The notes under the pieces are model-generated. The model saw only the letters and a program-made list of their open reading frames with translations. It had not been told where the DNA came from and ran no database searches. Position numbers and translations under genes: made by a program. A DNA stretch of 64,000 bases from CALMEC01 sp964531025. Lineage in GTDB: Bacteria; Actinomycetota; Thermoleophilia; Miltoncostaeales; Miltoncostaeaceae. This document shows, one piece after another, positions 62,721-64,000 of the stretch. The stretch is taken from positions 1,178,001-1,242,000 of the forward strand of contig CAZHDY010000001.1 in the NCBI GenBank assembly GCA_964531025.1, in the 5' to 3' direction. Positions within the stretch are counted from its first letter, which is position 1. The number at the start of each line of letters is the position of its first letter.

Positions 62721-63052
62721 GGTGCGGTGGTCCTCACTTTGGGCTTACGGATGTTCAGAGGTACCGCCATCCCCAGGGCCTCATGCCCCGCGACGCGGCA
62801 GTACAACGTGTAGCGCCCGGGCTTCAGACGGACACGGATCGCCTTCGTGGTGCCTGGCAATGCGATCGGACTGCGGGCGATGGTCACCCCGTCGGCGCGG
62901 CGGACCGCCAGATCGTGGTCGTCCTCACCGATGTTGTGGACCTGCATGCGCCACAGGCCGCTGGGCCCCGCCATACGGGAACCGTTGAAGTTGAACTCGC
63001 GCGCGTAGACGAGAATCCGAGCGGGAGGAAGTGCGTGAGCGTCGGCTGCCAT
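62717..63052 (-). CDS. cupredoxin-like protein
   Basis: 111 residues from ATG 63052 with AAGGAG upstream. 'QVHNIGEDDHDLAV' provides the first copper His, and 'GRYTLYCRVAGHEALGM' the Cys, second His and Met of a type-1 copper site. No clear signal peptide; export could be with the Tat substrate. The stop overlaps the DUF1800 start (ATGA), giving a three-gene operon. A locally AT-rich patch at 63205-63235 probably contains its promoter. Confidence 0.78.
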   Translation of the reverse strand: MAADAHALPPARILVYAREFNFNGSRMAGPSGLWRMQVHNIGEDDHDLAVRRADGVTIARSPIALPGTTKAIRVRLKPGRYTLYCRVAGHEALGMAVPLNIRKPKVRTTAP

Positions 63053-63290
63053 GACTCCTTCGGGGTATCGGTTCCGAGAAAGGGTGCCTTGGTCGCGGCA
63101 CCTTACCGGATGGTCCGACGCCCCCCGCCGACCACAGGCGACAGCCGATAGCTTTTCGTGGTTCACCGGTGGGTTTTGGAGCGGTCGACCGCATCGTGTC
63201 CCACCGACTAAAACTGACAATCGTTAAAAAGCTGTTTGAAGGGCGTATGTCGGACCGAGCGGCATGACGCGATCCGTCCCCGAAATGACC

Positions 63291-63319
63291 GACGCCCGAT
63301 CGCAGAGCGACCGGGCGTC
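63291..63319 (-). terminator. terminator of the ctaE/cytochrome operon
   Basis: 13-base arms (63291-63303 with 63307-63319, one non-Watson-Crick pair) form a stem with a 3-base loop 34 bases beyond the cytochrome stop. The rest of the 300-bp gap to 63052 holds only the AT-rich patch noted for the cupredoxin gene. Confidence 0.7.
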
Positions 63320-63352
63320 ATTCGTAACGCGCCCCGGATGGATCCGGACGGA

Positions 63353-63826
63353 CTACTCCTCGATCTCGGATCGCAGCTTCGGAAGCGGCTTGGCCGGCCT
63401 GATGGTGCTCTCCTCGGCCGCCTTGCCCGCTCCGGCCTTCGTCGCGATGTACCAGGCCACGTCGATGGCGTCCTGGCCCGTGACAAGGTTGGCCGGCATG
63501 TGGGGAACCGGGGGATTCGACGGACGACGGTTCGGATGCTTGATCCAGTACTCGACGACATTCGAGAACGAGTCGCTCGGGTAGCCCTCGGCGCGGGATG
63601 CACGGAAGGCGTCATCCAGATTCGGTCCGATCCCACCGGGGCTGCCCGCGTCGGCGAGCGCATGACACGAACCGCAGTTGGTCATGAACTTCTGCTTGCC
63701 GTTCGCGATGTCCGCCTCGCCCTCGGACGAGACGCCGCAGGCGGCGAGCGTGGTCGCGGCGAGCGTGGCCACGGCCACGACAGCGAGCGAACGGGAGCGA
63801 CGACGAAGATTCATATTCAGGGCCAT
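63353..63826 (-). CDS. c-type cytochrome lipoprotein
   Basis: 157 residues from ATG 63826. Signal sequence with lipobox 'LAAC' (Cys30) anchors it to the membrane; haem motif CGSCH at 51-55 and axial Met in 'PVPHMPANLV'. Monohaem class I fold. The start overlaps the ctaE stop (ATGA), so it is probably the electron donor to, or a subunit of, the haem-copper oxidase. Its haem attachment would depend on the ccm genes at 52.6-54.9 kb. Confidence 0.9.
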   Translation of the reverse strand: MALNMNLRRRSRSLAVVAVATLAATTLAACGVSSEGEADIANGKQKFMTNCGSCHALADAGSPGGIGPNLDDAFRASRAEGYPSDSFSNVVEYWIKHPNRRPSNPPVPHMPANLVTGQDAIDVAWYIATKAGAGKAAEESTIRPAKPLPKLRSEIEE

Positions 63827-64000
63827 CAGACGAGGTAGACGACGACGAAGAGGAACACCCACACGACATCCACGAAGTGCCAGTAGATGGAGGTGCTCAC
63901 CAGAGCCCCGTCCTTCCCGTGGCTGAACTCGCCGGCACGAGCGCGCATGTAACAGAACGTGAGGGCACAGAGACCGAAGAACACGTGCAGACCGTGGAGA
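63826..64000 (-). CDS. ctaE: cytochrome c oxidase subunit III, C-terminal part (cut by window edge)
   Basis: 58 codons to TGA (63828-63826). 'LHGLHVFFGLCALTFCY' and 'YWHFVDVVWVFLFVVVYLV' are the last two helices of subunit III with the conserved 'YWHFVDxVW'. The 5' part is outside the window. Confidence 0.93.
   Translation of the reverse strand, partial: LHGLHVFFGLCALTFCYMRARAGEFSHGKDGALVSTSIYWHFVDVVWVFLFVVVYLV

Overview
The window is GC-rich, gene-dense chromosomal DNA with frequent GTG starts and many ATGA-type start/stop overlaps. Together with the secreted-protein families present (ELWxTDGT propellers, DUF6636-like, DUF1501/DUF1800, the 'NLNADxxDGxxSTAF' family), this suggests an actinobacterial lineage, most likely class Thermoleophilia (Solirubrobacterales-like). 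The placement is inference; no rRNA is present.

Layout. 1-3.8 kb: end of an ArsR regulator, a DUF1801 protein, a lipoprotein, and a metZ/DUF1737 pair. 3.8-8 kb: purA, dnaB, rplI, ssb, rpsF on the minus strand, with rpsR absent from its usual place. 8.1-12.9 kb: a coiled-coil protein, a probable tRNA-Sec, a degenerate YhaM-like HD protein coupled to a UvrD/RecB-type helicase-nuclease, and palindromic repeats. 13-17 kb: two tandem DUF6636-like secreted proteins, a cluster of intergenic repeats, clpP, a perfect 379-bp tandem duplication, and a TrmH/SpoU methyltransferase. 17.4-25 kb: a large NTPase-HTH regulator followed by three secreted beta-propeller proteins, two of them paralogues with a shared upstream element. 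25-31 kb: pta-ackA, a ribbon-helix-helix remnant, and groSL with a CIRCE operator.

31-42.6 kb: SulP transporter with an ArsR regulator that appears to start at CTG, small enzymes (ASCH, NUDIX), a striking ten-repeat 'TGWEALDKWVG' protein, rsgA, UPF0173, pyrE, an Nfu-N protein, a LOG/histidine kinase/response regulator operon, and tRNA-Phe followed by a Phd/VapC toxin-antitoxin pair. 43.5-49.5 kb: a cobalamin riboswitch controlling metE, secreted proteins (one with GIKWG repeats) and a SAM hydrolase. 49.6-57.7 kb: a long minus-strand operon running VanX-like peptidase, MFS, UbiA prenyltransferase, ccmA, ccmB, ccmC, ccmD, hemA, hemC, hemD, which joins quinone, cytochrome c and haem synthesis. 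57.7-64 kb: secreted proteins, a YjbR protein, a cupredoxin/DUF1800/DUF1501 operon, and ctaE plus a c-type cytochrome lipoprotein of a haem-copper oxidase.

Functionally the window mixes housekeeping (replication, proteostasis, purine/pyrimidine, methionine, acetate) with respiratory-chain biogenesis and a lineage-specific secretome. The most unusual items are the TGWEALDKWVG repeat protein, the tRNA-Sec candidate with mispaired stems, the tandem duplication, non-AUG/GUG/UUG start candidates (ArsR, CcmA, RpsF), the intergenic palindromic repeat family, and the HD protein that has lost its metal-binding aspartates.
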